From contig DKCU01000076.1 of the NCBI GenBank assembly GCA_002451555.1, positions 831 to 7,582 of the forward strand: DNA of 6,752 nt. The letters run 5' to 3'. Origin of the DNA: Candidatus Segatella albertsiae (GTDB lineage Bacteria; Bacteroidota; Bacteroidia; Bacteroidales; Bacteroidaceae). Each line of letters starts with the position of its first letter. Within the stretch, counting starts at the first letter, position 1. The notes under the pieces are model-generated. The model had not been told where the DNA came from, did no database searches, and saw nothing but the letters and a program-made list of their open reading frames with translations. A program made the translations under genes and the position numbers. This document shows, in pieces, positions 6,618-6,752 of the stretch.

Positions 6618-6752
6618 TAGTTCATCTATAATTTTGTTGATAGTTTCCAACATACCAGGAAGTTTGTTCTTAACAACATCAAAAACAATACTCTCATCAA
6701 TGTCGAAATAATGATGAGCTATAATGTCACGGATTCCCATGACACCCTTCCA
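6615..6752 (-). CDS. HepT-like HEPN-domain ribonuclease toxin (DUF86), 3' part only
   Basis: The last 45 codons of a minus-strand gene entering from the right edge. The translation begins WKGVMGIRDIIAHHYFDIDE and ends TINKIIDEL before TAA. It carries the HEPN/HepT motif R-x4-H-x-Y as R-D-I-I-A-H-H-Y, with the W..G.RD..AH.YF context typical of DUF86/HepT proteins. HepT toxins are usually about 100-120 residues, so about 60-75 N-terminal residues lie outside the window. In known systems the partner is MntA, a minimal nucleotidyltransferase antitoxin that AMPylates the tyrosine of this motif; its gene would be expected further right and cannot be seen. The motif residues R, H and Y are intact, so the toxin is not evidently dead. 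The stop codon is embedded in the stem of the shared hairpin with OMP2. Confidence 0.85.
   Translation of the reverse strand, partial: WKGVMGIRDIIAHHYFDIDESIVFDVVKNKLPGMLETINKIIDEL

Noticed and set aside
1..6752. CRISPR array, tRNA, rRNA or riboswitch
   Set aside because: No regularly spaced short repeats and no recognisable RNA gene signatures; the only long non-coding gap is 170 bases (3784-3953), explained by promoters and a leader.

Overview
The window looks like a Bacteroidota chromosome segment, most likely a gut Prevotella/Segatella-type organism. Three things point there: a FecR-type anti-sigma protein ending in a DUF4974 domain, outer-membrane receptors with STN, carboxypeptidase-regulatory, plug and barrel modules and the phylum-typical C-terminal tail (YKG...E..RL), and promoters matching the Bacteroidota -33/-7 consensus (TTTG ... 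TAnnTTTG). The assignment rests on family knowledge and was not checked by a search.

Layout, left to right. (1) Positions 1-576 (+) hold the 3' part of a compact FecR-like anti-sigma gene; its sigma factor is expected upstream, outside the window. (2) Three bases later, OMP1 (580-3138, +) encodes an 852-residue TonB-dependent-transducer-like outer-membrane protein. (3) A stem-loop region (3146-3252) separates OMP1 from a convergent two-gene operon on the minus strand, DUF4160 (3526-3783) then DUF2442 (3265-3516), a small toxin-antitoxin-like pair of unproven function. (4) Positions 3784-3953 contain two overlapping divergent promoters. (5) OMP2 (3954-6518, +), 854 residues, is a paralogue of OMP1. 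(6) A second copy of the stem-loop region (6535-6617) follows OMP2 and contains the stop codon of a convergent HepT-type HEPN gene that runs off the right edge.

The main feature is a duplicated receptor cassette. OMP1 and OMP2 have different signal peptides and strongly diverged plugs and barrels. The part between, covering the STN signalling domain and the carboxypeptidase-regulatory domain, is an ungapped 526-base direct repeat (637-1162 and 4023-4548) with about 44 differences by hand count, or about 92% identity. Only 10 of 175 residues differ. The DNA just downstream of both genes is also repeated. Each receptor is therefore a shared periplasmic signalling module joined to its own surface barrel and followed by the same stem-loop and a convergent small toxin-antitoxin-type locus.

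Inferred working: OMP1 is co-expressed with the anti-sigma gene and probably signals to it through its STN domain. OMP2 lacks an adjacent sigma/anti-sigma pair and has its own housekeeping-type promoter, but its STN domain is nearly the same, so it may feed the same anti-sigma protein. Recombination between the direct repeats would delete 3386 bp and place the OMP2 barrel in frame behind the anti-sigma gene, so the locus could act as a receptor-swapping or receptor-diversifying site.
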